Of a stretch of 64,000 nt of DNA, positions 45,301 through 53,926 are shown one piece after another. The stretch is from a virus: positions 33,936-97,935 of IMG/VR virus record IMGVR_UViG_3300020214_000005. One strand, 5' to 3'. The stretch's first letter is position 1. The number at the start of each line of letters is the position of its first letter. The notes under the pieces were generated by a model that worked only from the letters and a program-made list of their open reading frames with translations, was not told where the DNA came from and did no database searches. A program made the position numbers and the translations under genes.

Positions 45301-47914
45301 TCTGTACCGGCGACAATCCGATGGGGACGTTCCCTTTCGGGGGGGACGGAGACGAAGTGGGTTGTTGGGGCGGCGTCGGGGCGACGGGCGTGGCGGTGAC
45401 CCTGGGCGTCCTTGACTTCCTTGGTTTCGGTTTGCTGGTCTTGGAGACCTGCGGGACCAACCCGACGTTCGCCTCCGACAGGATCTTGTCTCGCGCGGGG
45501 ATGGTGAGGGCCGACCACAAGGGTTCCATCGAAGGGCCGACCTGCCCCCGGGTTCCATAGACCACGGGCGCGGCCGAGGTAACTAGCTCGTCCAGCACGA
45601 TCAGGTTGTGTGCGTACTGCTGGATCTTGGCCGCATCATCCGGGGCGAGGTTCAAGATGCGGGTCGCGAGCACGTCCTCCGTCATGGGCGTGTCCCCCGC
45701 GATGTTGAGTTTGCTCCGCAGATAATCTGCGATGCCATGCCTCAGCCTATGGGCGCTTTCGATGATCGCCTGCTGCTCCAGCGCCGTGTACTCCGTTATC
45801 TTTTTCAAGTCGGCCGGTTTTTCGGGCGTGAACACGAGTCGACGAGGTTGGATCTTGCTGAGCGGCAGCAGGAGGGATGTCATCGATCCCCGCTCGCGCC
45901 ACTTCGGATTGATGACCGTCCGCTCCCCGATGGCGCCCTGGGTCCTCCGGTGACTGGCGTCCCTCATGTCTCTTCTCTGGATCTCCGCCGCCCGCGACAC
46001 GACCGACCTGTTCCTGTCGTCAATCATCCGCCAAGCAGAGGACTGCTTCGCTGGGTCCGTGGACGAGAGGATGTCGTCTATGGCGAGCAGGGCCGTGACG
46101 TCCGGGTACAGGTTGGCACCGCCTTCCGTCAGGAAATAGTGGCCGTCGGCCACCGCGTTGGCCACCGACTCGGGCGTGACGACCCCGTCGACTCGGTAGT
46201 CCGGGTCGCCGGGGAGTTCGGGCGTCATGATTTCGTTTATGCTCGCGACGAGTTGGTCCCGGCGAGACCTGAGTTGCCCGACCAAACTTGACTGCTCGGC
46301 GGGCGTGAAGTCGGACCACTCTATTTCGTCCTCGGCGAATCTGCTGTTGAAGGGCCGGCGCGCGCCATTGGGTTCCGTCGCCCTGAGCGCGTCGATCGCC
46401 GACAGGAGGTTTCGCTTCGACGCATCGTCCATCAGCCACGGGTCGCCGACGACACCACTTGGCGCATCGGCGGGGGTGGGCGGAACGGGGACATCGTCCA
46501 TGTCCGCGGTCTCCGCGGCGTCGGATCGGCCCAAACCTCTTGAGATTCGTGAAAGACGAGCCGAGAGCCTGTCGAGTATGCGCTCCCCGTCCTTGCGGGG
46601 ATTTTTCCCGTGACCGGATCTTTGGCCGCCGCTGGAGCCCCGGGCGATGTCGGCCTCGGTTCTTTGCTCGGCCGCACGGACGATCGGGGATGTCTCCGGT
46701 GACTCGCCCCTCTCGTTTCGCATCGCCGCCATCGGTCCATCGCCGAACGGACGCGAGACGAGGTTGCCTGCCTGTGCGAGGCGGGATTCGCCCTCGAGGA
46801 TCCGCCTGTTTTCCCTCCTAGTCCTTGGCCGGTCCCCGATGAAGGAGGATTGCGTCGCTGGCTTTATGCTGTCGGCCAAGTCGGACAGCCGCCTCCTGAG
46901 CCTGCTGGCTCCCGCGGCGTTTTGCGAGGCATTGGGAATTAGGCGGTTCAAGTCGTTGGTGGCCGCTGCCAGCGCGTTGATCCTCTCGGCTTCGGCGTTC
47001 CGTCTGGTCATCCTCGACACCCTGGACGGTTTGTTGAGTATGTTGGCCATCCCACCGCCGAATGACCTCACCCCGCGGATCATCTCGCCCATCCCCAGCG
47101 GGGTCGGATCAAGGATTCCCCGTCCCATGTTGATCCACGGGATTCCCTCGTAGATCAGCGTGTCGGAGTCGGCGTCCCTCACGATGTGGGGCGGGGGCAG
47201 GTTCACCAGACCGATCGGCGCCGATTTCTCGAAGTAACCGATCCTGTCGAGGAAGACGAAGGCGTTCGTCTTTATCTTCCTGTCGAACCTCTCGAGGACG
47301 TTGGTCAGATCCATCGCCGGCCTGGGCATCGCCCTCCAGCGACCGTCGAACACGGTTGCCTTCGAGCCCTTGACGCACGTGATGAACGATGCGAAATTTT
47401 TGTTCCTGGTGAATTGCCTCGCTTTGAATTCGACGGCGTCCTTTTTGATCTGCACGTCGAACATGCTTATGCCGACGTCCGACATCAGCCAGGTCTGTAT
47501 CGGTTCCGATTCGGGTTCCTGTTCCTCCACGGGTTCCGGGGGGAGCGCCTCGGTGTCTCCGGTCTCCGCCGATTTGGACTCGATGTCCGGGAACTCGATG
47601 CTCACCGGCGCGTTCGGGGCATCGCCTTCTATCAGTGCGATCAGATGTTTCGCGGTCGTGGGACCGAACAGGGAGTATCTCGCCATCAGGTTCTCCCTGC
47701 TGAGGGGGACGAACTCGGTCATCCTGAGGGACGGGTCGAGGGACAGACGTATCTGGTCCAACGATTTGGCGCCCGCGTTCACCCAGCCCGCCCAGTCCTT
47801 GCCCTGCTTGACCGAGCCGTGGGCAGTCATTCTCCCCTCGTCAAGAACGACGACGGCGAAGGTGGTGTTCGTGTCGCAGTCGTTGACCGTGGAGAAGAAA
47901 GTTTCAGACCCCAT
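42305..47914 (-). CDS. Giant head-region protein, 1869 aa, with shared GRGI-DPTP motif
   Basis: Residues about 243-272 (DADSDTLIYEGIPWINMGRG then ILDPTP) repeat the motif seen in the 918- and 4972-aa proteins. An acidic proline-rich linker lies around 120-140, and a longer proline/serine/threonine-rich linker (KTSKPKPRKSRTPRVTATPVAP) around 815-850. The rest is helical with several globular regions; the C-terminal 500 residues look like one folded domain with many aromatic residues. I cannot assign enzymatic activity. Only one degenerate junction (AREGM) is visible, so this protein is probably not cut like its neighbours. It overlaps the genes on both sides. Confidence 0.7.
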   Translation of the reverse strand: MGSETFFSTVNDCDTNTTFAVVVLDEGRMTAHGSVKQGKDWAGWVNAGAKSLDQIRLSLDPSLRMTEFVPLSRENLMARYSLFGPTTAKHLIALIEGDAPNAPVSIEFPDIESKSAETGDTEALPPEPVEEQEPESEPIQTWLMSDVGISMFDVQIKKDAVEFKARQFTRNKNFASFITCVKGSKATVFDGRWRAMPRPAMDLTNVLERFDRKIKTNAFVFLDRIGYFEKSAPIGLVNLPPPHIVRDADSDTLIYEGIPWINMGRGILDPTPLGMGEMIRGVRSFGGGMANILNKPSRVSRMTRRNAEAERINALAAATNDLNRLIPNASQNAAGASRLRRRLSDLADSIKPATQSSFIGDRPRTRRENRRILEGESRLAQAGNLVSRPFGDGPMAAMRNERGESPETSPIVRAAEQRTEADIARGSSGGQRSGHGKNPRKDGERILDRLSARLSRISRGLGRSDAAETADMDDVPVPPTPADAPSGVVGDPWLMDDASKRNLLSAIDALRATEPNGARRPFNSRFAEDEIEWSDFTPAEQSSLVGQLRSRRDQLVASINEIMTPELPGDPDYRVDGVVTPESVANAVADGHYFLTEGGANLYPDVTALLAIDDILSSTDPAKQSSAWRMIDDRNRSVVSRAAEIQRRDMRDASHRRTQGAIGERTVINPKWRERGSMTSLLLPLSKIQPRRLVFTPEKPADLKKITEYTALEQQAIIESAHRLRHGIADYLRSKLNIAGDTPMTEDVLATRILNLAPDDAAKIQQYAHNLIVLDELVTSAAPVVYGTRGQVGPSMEPLWSALTIPARDKILSEANVGLVPQVSKTSKPKPRKSRTPRVTATPVAPTPPQQPTSSPSPPKGNVPIGLSPVQSRLGDFGEATKTPVSVVVDATNRVVTTTLEDGTQETKPLSSFGRPNQYDLTNSLLIDDVFYVFEPSLGLYRDPVTGNYLTDYSQVPISINSQISIADALGPVQSSKKLPDLVSYPSITPSKDDTGRKYGLSDEGPQKLTVTEVLARVFNIDEELAKDLLGTKIYYAPGVLPGKSTNSFRQAALLLLNTSTLNNAIPQGEKQKLQMLDVVDIPEGSDPIESYLNYIGRPDIAVGYVAAGRPANFLEFQSRATQARSPRANATNAREGMNIPDTSLLPEHLKGYDFNRYYRSAILSSIFAAEDPSDDFQTLIPGMAADAKPRVRKMVVLWRHPDNFSMKHLAYRDNLTQVQEIALAVNKALSTDHPNDWFAAFEAVRNAYDQARERRRDALNKWRNVKGAASRSPRPRREFILAGEMLESLETILADIFENNMHKVEDSVRQKSAGTARVVNEMGRLRKRAVQSGLRNVAGLEESLLIPPVNLDGTPLPPRGVDEILGMVERHTTLGFLPHIPRTLTSDDPIELAELSEEAISTLALINMAVEELKDPETQRPLQEVLGRHHMGNPQRNALHNAIYWATGAKGRPILVTEDEFELLAGSTMLKEVTVPPVSGDQWVMNFVEMRRGIAMAKPPMTTNQMAAELIKGPLYIVGEGGEHGGSGINFARRAGMLNYGGRDPSGDIVLALIPRTTRIENKDRMSAIHGQLLEMYGAFFSAITHFSGIEKTMPIDLDADNDPDWSHDNMANPFYRSNRSLTAHGYFVPYGKKSVGAHRGQIGGATLESHARAKGITIPQVDTADPEAIRDLAKILLTISEDLFSRNDNEFSWDSERGARVDAQADPLYGKQWWRATRMQIFGWMVQLEVLKSMEMAKLKAEGKVPWNERLANLVSAQEILSFWNDEVTMGMLFGVDVYQSGGDLPMTQNPVALFRPSVIGDHIMVLNRTALVMLHKPVTQAAEAEIYSLIRNPQIRKPDDPSKVWNPYYQRWIDDPDFGTTAQDET

Positions 47915-49997
47915 TGATGACGTTCCTGATGAACTTCAGGGATCCGGAGAGTAACCTCACCCTGTTGTCGTAGATTACCGAGACTATTTCCATGTGGCGG
48001 CGCTCTGCCTCCGAGAGTTTCCCGTCTATCGCCATGCGCCTGTAGAATTCTGCCATATCGAACTGCCGTGCTCGCTCAAGTATTTCCTCCAGCAACGCCT
48101 CCGCGCGCCTTCTCTGCTCCTTGCGCAGGCGCATGAAGAACGCTCTGTACATTGAGTTTTCCAGCTCGTTGAGGACGGCGGTTTTGGGCATGTTGATTCT
48201 CTGCTCCAGCTCGTTCCTCGTCAGGCCTGCGCCACCGGATGACGCGACCGGCCCCGCAAAGGTCCTTTTCTGGGACGAGTCTCCGACGGTGAACAGGTTG
48301 GACGGGTTCCTTTCCCTCACGTCCGTGAGCATGTCGGCGATCATCAACCTGACCATGTCCTCGGGGTCGGCCAGGTCCATCCCCGTGCTCCTGGCGAATC
48401 GCCCGAGGGATTCGGAGTCATTGGGGTACGAGACTATATAGGGTCTCCGCGAGCCCGAACCGGTGAACCAGACCTCTGGCGACAATGCCCCCAACTGGGA
48501 CTGCACCTCGGCGGCGACCATGACACCTATGTGCTCGTTGGCGAGAGTGGGCGTCACGGCCGTCAGCAGGTCGTCGCCGAGTCTGTAGCGGGTCATGCGG
48601 TTGTTCAGTCGCCTGCTCTCCGAAAGAGGACTCAGGTCAAGGGCGGGAATCCGCAACTCGGGCGCGATGTTGCCGATCTGGCCCCCTTGGTTCAGCATGT
48701 TCACTGCCATGCGGAGATCGTCGATCATCCCGGCCTCGTCCTCGATCTGGGTGGGCCGAGAGGACATTTGGCGCGGAGCCTTCTCGAGCGCGAACGCGTC
48801 GCGGTACCAGCGACGCATCTGGCGTTGTTTTTTCGTTCTCGGATCCATGACGGTGATCATGTCGTTCGGCCCGCGGAGATCACCGAAAGATTGCTCGTAG
48901 GCGACAGGGCCGTCCATCTCCGCGGCAATGTGCTCTATTCTTGCTCCTGCGTCGGATCCGTTCTGCATGTGCTCGGCCTCGGCCACGAGCCTGCCGAGTT
49001 TTCGTCTCTCCCCGTTGCTCAGGTTGCGGGTCTTCCTCAGGGTGAGCGTGCCGCCGTTCGGCAAAACGTAAACGAGGGCATTTATCCCGCTGTTTGAGAA
49101 CATCCCCAGTTCGTTTCCGCCTATCTGCGCCGGCTTGGCCACGTACAGGACGTACGCGGCCCCGTCCATGTTCCTATTGTCTGGCACGGTCCTGAGAACG
49201 GTCGGCGACACGAGGGGGCTGAGGACGACGCCATCCCGCCTGACCAGCCTCGCCACCGGTCTGGAAAAGTCCGTCATTTCCGACGACACGTTTTTTATCG
49301 CCGATTTGTACAACCCGAAATTTGGGGAACCGACCTTAGGGATCTCGATTTCGGGTTTCCTGATCACGGAGACCTGGCCCATTTCCCCGATCGGCTTTAC
49401 GGGGACGCCCGAAATGTTCAATTCGCGCGGGAGACTCGGGGAGCGCAACTCCAGCGTCTGCGAGGCGCCCGTCAGGATCGAAACGGCGAGGGCGAACAGT
49501 TTTTTGCCGCACGTTGAGTAGTACTTGTCGGTGAATTGTCCGCCGAACTGGAACCCTTCCGGGCAACGGAATCCCCTGTCGGGTTTCGGAAACGACGCCG
49601 CGGCGGCCCTCGCTAGCGGGTTTTGGACGATCGATGACACGGGCGAGCCGCCCCCGGGCGTCAAGGCCGACCACATCGCCGACCTGCCTGGGCTCCTCAC
49701 CGTGGACATGTTGCCGGGCATGGCGACGGCGACCGCCGACTGAAGCGCCCTGCCCACCGGGTTGGACGACCCGACGAGGCCGACCTTGAACTTGATTCTG
49801 TGGTCGTAGATCGCGCCGTCGGGGCCGACCTTGGCCATCTGGTAGCACTTGAAGTCGACCGCATTCTGCTTGCTGGTCGCGACGGACAAGGGCAAGGTGT
49901 AGACGTTGTCCCTCGACACGGCGATGGACGGCAGTATCGTCCTGACCATCGTCCCTTTTCGGGGACAACATTCCGTCGTTTCGGTCACGTCAGACAT
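47904..49997 (-). CDS. Head-region protein with RC-FTD-CG motif and one EAGM site, 697 aa
   Basis: I chose ATG at 49997 (GGAGATG upstream, overlapping the previous stop). The N-terminus SDVTETTECCP resembles that of the 4972-aa protein. Residues about 141-165 hold FRCPEGFQFGGQFTDKYYSTCGKKLF, written here as R-C-P-x-G-F-Q-F-G-G-Q-F-T-D and S-T-C-G, a motif I recall from actinophage structural proteins and partly shared with the 2828-aa protein. A D-E-A-G-M junction lies at Met424. The C-terminal 100 residues are helical. No enzyme motif is recognised. Confidence 0.65.
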   Translation of the reverse strand: MSDVTETTECCPRKGTMVRTILPSIAVSRDNVYTLPLSVATSKQNAVDFKCYQMAKVGPDGAIYDHRIKFKVGLVGSSNPVGRALQSAVAVAMPGNMSTVRSPGRSAMWSALTPGGGSPVSSIVQNPLARAAAASFPKPDRGFRCPEGFQFGGQFTDKYYSTCGKKLFALAVSILTGASQTLELRSPSLPRELNISGVPVKPIGEMGQVSVIRKPEIEIPKVGSPNFGLYKSAIKNVSSEMTDFSRPVARLVRRDGVVLSPLVSPTVLRTVPDNRNMDGAAYVLYVAKPAQIGGNELGMFSNSGINALVYVLPNGGTLTLRKTRNLSNGERRKLGRLVAEAEHMQNGSDAGARIEHIAAEMDGPVAYEQSFGDLRGPNDMITVMDPRTKKQRQMRRWYRDAFALEKAPRQMSSRPTQIEDEAGMIDDLRMAVNMLNQGGQIGNIAPELRIPALDLSPLSESRRLNNRMTRYRLGDDLLTAVTPTLANEHIGVMVAAEVQSQLGALSPEVWFTGSGSRRPYIVSYPNDSESLGRFARSTGMDLADPEDMVRLMIADMLTDVRERNPSNLFTVGDSSQKRTFAGPVASSGGAGLTRNELEQRINMPKTAVLNELENSMYRAFFMRLRKEQRRRAEALLEEILERARQFDMAEFYRRMAIDGKLSEAERRHMEIVSVIYDNRVRLLSGSLKFIRNVINGV

Positions 49998-50565
49998 CCG
50001 CGTCGAACATCTCCCAGTTGCTGTCATCGCAGATGAACGCCACGAACTTGGCTTCCATTTTCACGAAATCATCCATGACCTCCCATGCGTGATCCCAGTC
50101 GTCGTCGGTCACGACCGGAACGAACGGCTCGTACGCAGGGGCGGAGTCGATGCCGCCGCTTGACCGCAGGTCCTTCTTCTTCGCCACCCTGCGGGTCAGC
50201 TTCCTGAGCCGATCGTCGAAATCCGAGTCGCTCCAGATTGACCCGCTCACGACCCCGCGCAGCTTCCTCCTGCAGTTCTTCATCCCGGGGTGATGGCAAC
50301 CCTCGTTGGGCCACAGGCCGGTCGTCTCGTGGTGCAGCCAGGCGCAGATGTTGTTCAGCGGGTAGAGCTCGGGGTGGTCCGCGAGTATCACCCTGCACCT
50401 CCGGAAACCACCGGGCTTTTTCATGATCGGACGCCAGTAACGGAGCAACCTCTCGAGGTTGCCCCTTCTGGGCCCGTAGCCCCTCAAGATATCGCCCGTC
50501 ACCACCTCCTGCGGCAGCAGGCCGCCGAGCGGGTCGAGTTTTATGTCTATTTTGTCATTCGGCAT
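49990..50565 (-). CDS. Conserved actinophage structural-region protein, 191 aa
   Basis: The core (residues 30-120: RRGNLERLLRYWRPIMKKPGGFRRC, HPELYPLNNICAWLHHETTGLWPNEG, HHPGMKNCRRKLR) matches a family that I recall from actinophage head regions, function unknown. The HH and C/H-rich segment (C74, H78, H79, C90, H91, H92, C97) could bind metal. The C-terminus is acidic. It overlaps neighbours by 11 bp upstream and 8 bp downstream. Confidence 0.7.
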   Translation of the reverse strand: MPNDKIDIKLDPLGGLLPQEVVTGDILRGYGPRRGNLERLLRYWRPIMKKPGGFRRCRVILADHPELYPLNNICAWLHHETTGLWPNEGCHHPGMKNCRRKLRGVVSGSIWSDSDFDDRLRKLTRRVAKKKDLRSSGGIDSAPAYEPFVPVVTDDDWDHAWEVMDDFVKMEAKFVAFICDDSNWEMFDADV

Positions 50566-50944
50566 CGTTCAACATCCTCCGGATTTTGTGACTGATTTTT
50601 TCGAGCTCAGCGACCTCCCCGTCAGTCGAGACGCGGGCCGCCTCGGCCCTGTCCGCGTGGGTTTTCGCGATTATCGGTATGGCTATTGTCATCAGCAGCT
50701 CCTGCTGTTCGGGGGTGTCTCCGTTTTGTATCGAACGCGCGAGAGTTGATTCAAGGGCCCTTTGGAAGCGTGATTTCGTGTAGGGCGGGAAGAAACGATC
50801 TGCCCTCTTCTCGAGCATCTTCATGACGCTCGCGGTCGCTTCGGCGTTGCTTGGCATCCCTATGAAAGCCCTGAGTTCGGCCCGGCTCATCGATTCGATC
50901 TTCCGTCTCAATTCAATAGCTTTTTTGTCTTCTTCGTAGTCCAT
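50555..50944 (-). CDS. Hypothetical helical protein, 129 aa
   Basis: Entirely helical with charged heptads (DYEEDKKAIELRRKIESMSRAELRAFIG at the start and VAELEKISHKIRRML at the end). The start is 5 bp after the stop of the 918-aa gene. It could be a scaffold or coiled-coil partner. The family is not recognised. Confidence 0.6.
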   Translation of the reverse strand: MDYEEDKKAIELRRKIESMSRAELRAFIGMPSNAEATASVMKMLEKRADRFFPPYTKSRFQRALESTLARSIQNGDTPEQQELLMTIAIPIIAKTHADRAEAARVSTDGEVAELEKISHKIRRMLNDAE

Positions 50945-50949
50945 TGTGT

Positions 50950-53706
50950 TCAGCCTCCTGCGCTGGTTCTGTTCATGACCGACCTGGCCCAGGCGATCAT
51001 CTCGGCGTGCAGTCTTTCCACGGCACGCCTTTCTTTCTCATTCAATTTTCGCATAAATTTCTCCATTTTCATCAGCATAACTGGATGTAATTCCGCATAG
51101 GTTTCCGAATTGCTGGCCAACTGGAACTTTGGCAGGAAGTTATGGTTGTCGTAGTCCGCTGGACCTGCGTAATCCGTGATTTTGGACACCGCCGACTGGA
51201 CGAGCCTGATTTCGTCATCCGTAAGGTTTTTCCAGCCGTTGCTACCCTGGACGGCGTACCACCTGTTCACCACCTGGGCGAGCATTGTTGTGTCGTTGCT
51301 CGTTGCGTCCTTCAGGTACTCGGTCGGGCTGAACGCCCCGTTTTGGTCAAACCAGGGACGGTTGTGATGCCGCCCGTAAACTTCCATGAATTCCTTGACG
51401 ACTGCTGGATTCTCTGAGATCAGGTTTGTCATCAGGATTCTGCCCCCGTCTATGTTGACTTGTTTGATCATCTCCTGGGTGACATTGTTGACGAACCAGT
51501 CGTTTGCGTAATCGAAACCCTTGATTTTGTTTTGCGCATCGGCATAAGCGTTGCGGGAGTTGGAGATGTAGGCGTAGAGCCCGTTGGTGTGCTTGCTGTG
51601 CGCAGCCACAACCGCCGAGACCAACGCCACGGCGCGCTGGGCCGGTTTTGGCAATCTGTCTATTTTTTTGTAGGCGCCCTTGATCATTGGTTCTATACTC
51701 TCCGTGTAGAACCTGTATTGATCCATGTCGCTCAGTTTCGTGATACTGGCGATGCTTTTCTCCCCGATCTGCCTCAACCGATCCATGGCCTCCTGGGCCG
51801 TTCGCAGCAATTTTTCGGGCTGGTAGAGCAGATCGCGCCGGATGATGCCCGAGTTGATTATCTCGCCAGTCGTTTTTTCGAGTCTCTTCGGACTCACCGC
51901 CGGCCCATGTTGGCTGTCGTCGGCGAATCCCTTGTAATACAGGTTGACCAACCTTTGTCTGTCCGAATCTCCGATCCCCGCGGTCAGGATGGAGTCAATC
52001 AGCGGGTCCAACTCGGAAAGCTCGTCCTTTATGTCATTGGCGATAGCTAGAGCAATCGGAAAATCCCCTAATTCGGACTTGGCGCGAATCATTTCCAAGA
52101 CCGTTGATTTGACGAAATCGCGAGACACCATCTCCGAGAGATCGTCCCTGATCGGATGGTCCATTCCCAATCGCAGGGATGCCAGGGTGTACAGATCCCG
52201 ATCCTCCTCGTATTGACTGTTTATCCCGGTCGACGCCTTAGACATCGCCTGTTTGTACCCAGGGGAATTCTTGTAATCACCGATGAAATCGAGCCCGTGC
52301 CCAAACTCATGTGTGGTCACCACGAGCGACGCGGCCTTATTCGTATGGGAGTACACCTCGGCCATTCGTTGCTCGAGGGATCGGATCGATTGAAGGGCGT
52401 TCTCGTTCGGCACCTGCGAGTTGGCGCTCCTCATCTGCGCTATCTTTCCTTCTAGGTCTTCCATTTCCTGGATGCCGCCCACTATTACCGACATTGCCAC
52501 GGAATCCAGAAGCGGTTGGGTCGTCTCGCCGGTCTGATCCAACACGTTCTGCCAGAAATCGAGAAGTTGTTTTTTCATTTCCATCATATCGCCCGGCGGG
52601 TTCGCGATCTTGCCGTACGCCTTGTTGGGGTCCTGTCGCAAAACTTGCAGCGACAGGTTGAGCATCCCGGAGGGGATAAGCCTCATCAGGGCGCCTTTTT
52701 GGCCTTCGCTCTTGTAGATCGGTAGCATTATGGCTATCGGTATTCGCGCGCCGCTGGTGACCCTGCCTCCTAGTATATCCATCGCAAACTGACTCATGTC
52801 CTTGGCGCCCGAGACCGCCTCTTGGGGCATAGATAGACCTGCCAACCGCGTTTGACGCTCGTTTCGGGAGTCCTGCGATATGAGGTAATAGGTAGGCAAC
52901 GCCGCGCTGCGGCCCCCGGCGTGATCACTTTCCGTCGCTTCGTCTGGGGGGTTTGTCGCCGCGACGAGGAGATGGACATCCCTGAAGGCTTCGGGATATT
53001 CGAGAACGTTCGCGGCCACGCCGTAGTAGACGCCGTAGTCGTAGCTGGACATCGGGGTACTGTCCCCCGAGAACCGCGGGCTCACTGCGCTGAGTTCGGG
53101 TTGCATCTGGGAGGCGAAATACGGGATATCTAGTTTGAAGTTGCTGCTTCCGGACTCTCTTGAGTTGACCAAATTCTCCAGTCTCTTCAGGCTGTCGGTC
53201 GCATCCCTCAAAGTTTTCGGTTTCGTCCCCAGTACCGCGTCGACACGGGTTTCGACCTCCTCGACGGAGGCGAAAATTTCGTCCATCAACATAATGTTCT
53301 CGGGCCTGGAAAAGATTCTCGAGCTGTACATGGCCGCCATCGGCCCGTCTGCGTGGCTCATTGTCATCAATGGGCTCGGCCGCATCGCGCTCATTCGTTT
53401 CGGGGTTCCGAGCTCGGCTTGCGCCTCCCGTCTCAGCCTCCTGTTGAGGGGTTGGAAATTCCCCGGAGTTGGGTCGATGATCCCTCGTCCCCTGTTGATC
53501 CACGGGATTCCCTCGTAGACGTAGGGGTCAAGGTCGGCGTTCCTCACGAGGTGGGGCGGGAGGAGGGGTTTAGCGCCGATGGGTCGCAAGATCTTGGTCC
53601 TCACGGTCTCCGTCAGCTGCGTCACGGACGACAGGGCGGCATCGGTCTTGTCGTCGACGAACGAGTCGCGACCCCTGCGCCTGGAACCTATCTTTCTACG
53701 AGTCAT
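50950..53706 (-). CDS. Zincin-like metallopeptidase-domain protein, 918 aa, with GRGI-DPTP motif
   Basis: Residues about 53-82 (NADLDPYVYEGIPWINRGRG then IIDPTP) carry the motif shared with the 1869- and 4972-aa proteins. The active-site-like motif HEFGHGLDF lies at 466-474, within a long helical region as in gluzincin or MuF-associated zincin domains; a third metal ligand downstream is not assigned. The C-terminal 250 residues are helical and contain no recognised domain. Such peptidases in phage polyvalent proteins are thought to process proteins in the infected cell or in the head. It overlaps the 69-aa gene by 4 bp. Confidence 0.7.
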   Translation of the reverse strand: MTRRKIGSRRRGRDSFVDDKTDAALSSVTQLTETVRTKILRPIGAKPLLPPHLVRNADLDPYVYEGIPWINRGRGIIDPTPGNFQPLNRRLRREAQAELGTPKRMSAMRPSPLMTMSHADGPMAAMYSSRIFSRPENIMLMDEIFASVEEVETRVDAVLGTKPKTLRDATDSLKRLENLVNSRESGSSNFKLDIPYFASQMQPELSAVSPRFSGDSTPMSSYDYGVYYGVAANVLEYPEAFRDVHLLVAATNPPDEATESDHAGGRSAALPTYYLISQDSRNERQTRLAGLSMPQEAVSGAKDMSQFAMDILGGRVTSGARIPIAIMLPIYKSEGQKGALMRLIPSGMLNLSLQVLRQDPNKAYGKIANPPGDMMEMKKQLLDFWQNVLDQTGETTQPLLDSVAMSVIVGGIQEMEDLEGKIAQMRSANSQVPNENALQSIRSLEQRMAEVYSHTNKAASLVVTTHEFGHGLDFIGDYKNSPGYKQAMSKASTGINSQYEEDRDLYTLASLRLGMDHPIRDDLSEMVSRDFVKSTVLEMIRAKSELGDFPIALAIANDIKDELSELDPLIDSILTAGIGDSDRQRLVNLYYKGFADDSQHGPAVSPKRLEKTTGEIINSGIIRRDLLYQPEKLLRTAQEAMDRLRQIGEKSIASITKLSDMDQYRFYTESIEPMIKGAYKKIDRLPKPAQRAVALVSAVVAAHSKHTNGLYAYISNSRNAYADAQNKIKGFDYANDWFVNNVTQEMIKQVNIDGGRILMTNLISENPAVVKEFMEVYGRHHNRPWFDQNGAFSPTEYLKDATSNDTTMLAQVVNRWYAVQGSNGWKNLTDDEIRLVQSAVSKITDYAGPADYDNHNFLPKFQLASNSETYAELHPVMLMKMEKFMRKLNEKERRAVERLHAEMIAWARSVMNRTSAGG

Positions 53707-53912
53707 CGGCTATTCCAGATTTCGCGCCATTCTTCCAGATTGTCGTCGTTTATGATCGTCGGCTTCTGTTCGGGTTCGTTGACCTGCAACCAACCCCACT
53801 CGTACGGCTCGAGGGAGGAGTTCCGCACCACAACCTTGTACCACGTCGTCTGGCCGTCCTCGGACATGATGTAAAAATGGCCTCGGTCTGTAACGAAAAC
53901 GCGCTCACGCAT
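53703..53912 (-). CDS. Hypothetical small protein, 69 aa
   Basis: Begins MRERVFVTDRGHFYIMSEDG and is rich in beta-type segments and aromatic residues (TTWYKVVVRN, EWGWLQVN), suggesting a small beta-barrel or SH3-like fold, for example a capsid decoration or adaptor. It starts 14 bp after the 2828-aa gene and overlaps the 918-aa gene by 4 bp. The family is not recognised. Confidence 0.6.
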   Translation of the reverse strand: MRERVFVTDRGHFYIMSEDGQTTWYKVVVRNSSLEPYEWGWLQVNEPEQKPTIINDDNLEEWREIWNSR

Positions 53913-53926
53913 GGTCTTGGGTCCCC

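Noticed and set aside
42305-47914. A-R-E-G-M in the 1869-residue protein as a junction
   Set aside because: Only G-M of the core is kept and no domain boundary is visible there.
25959-53706. Plus-strand ORFs of 100-300 codons opposite the giant genes
   Set aside because: They mirror the codon structure of the minus-strand genes and lack ribosome-binding sites; the minus frames are continuous for thousands of codons and contain domains.
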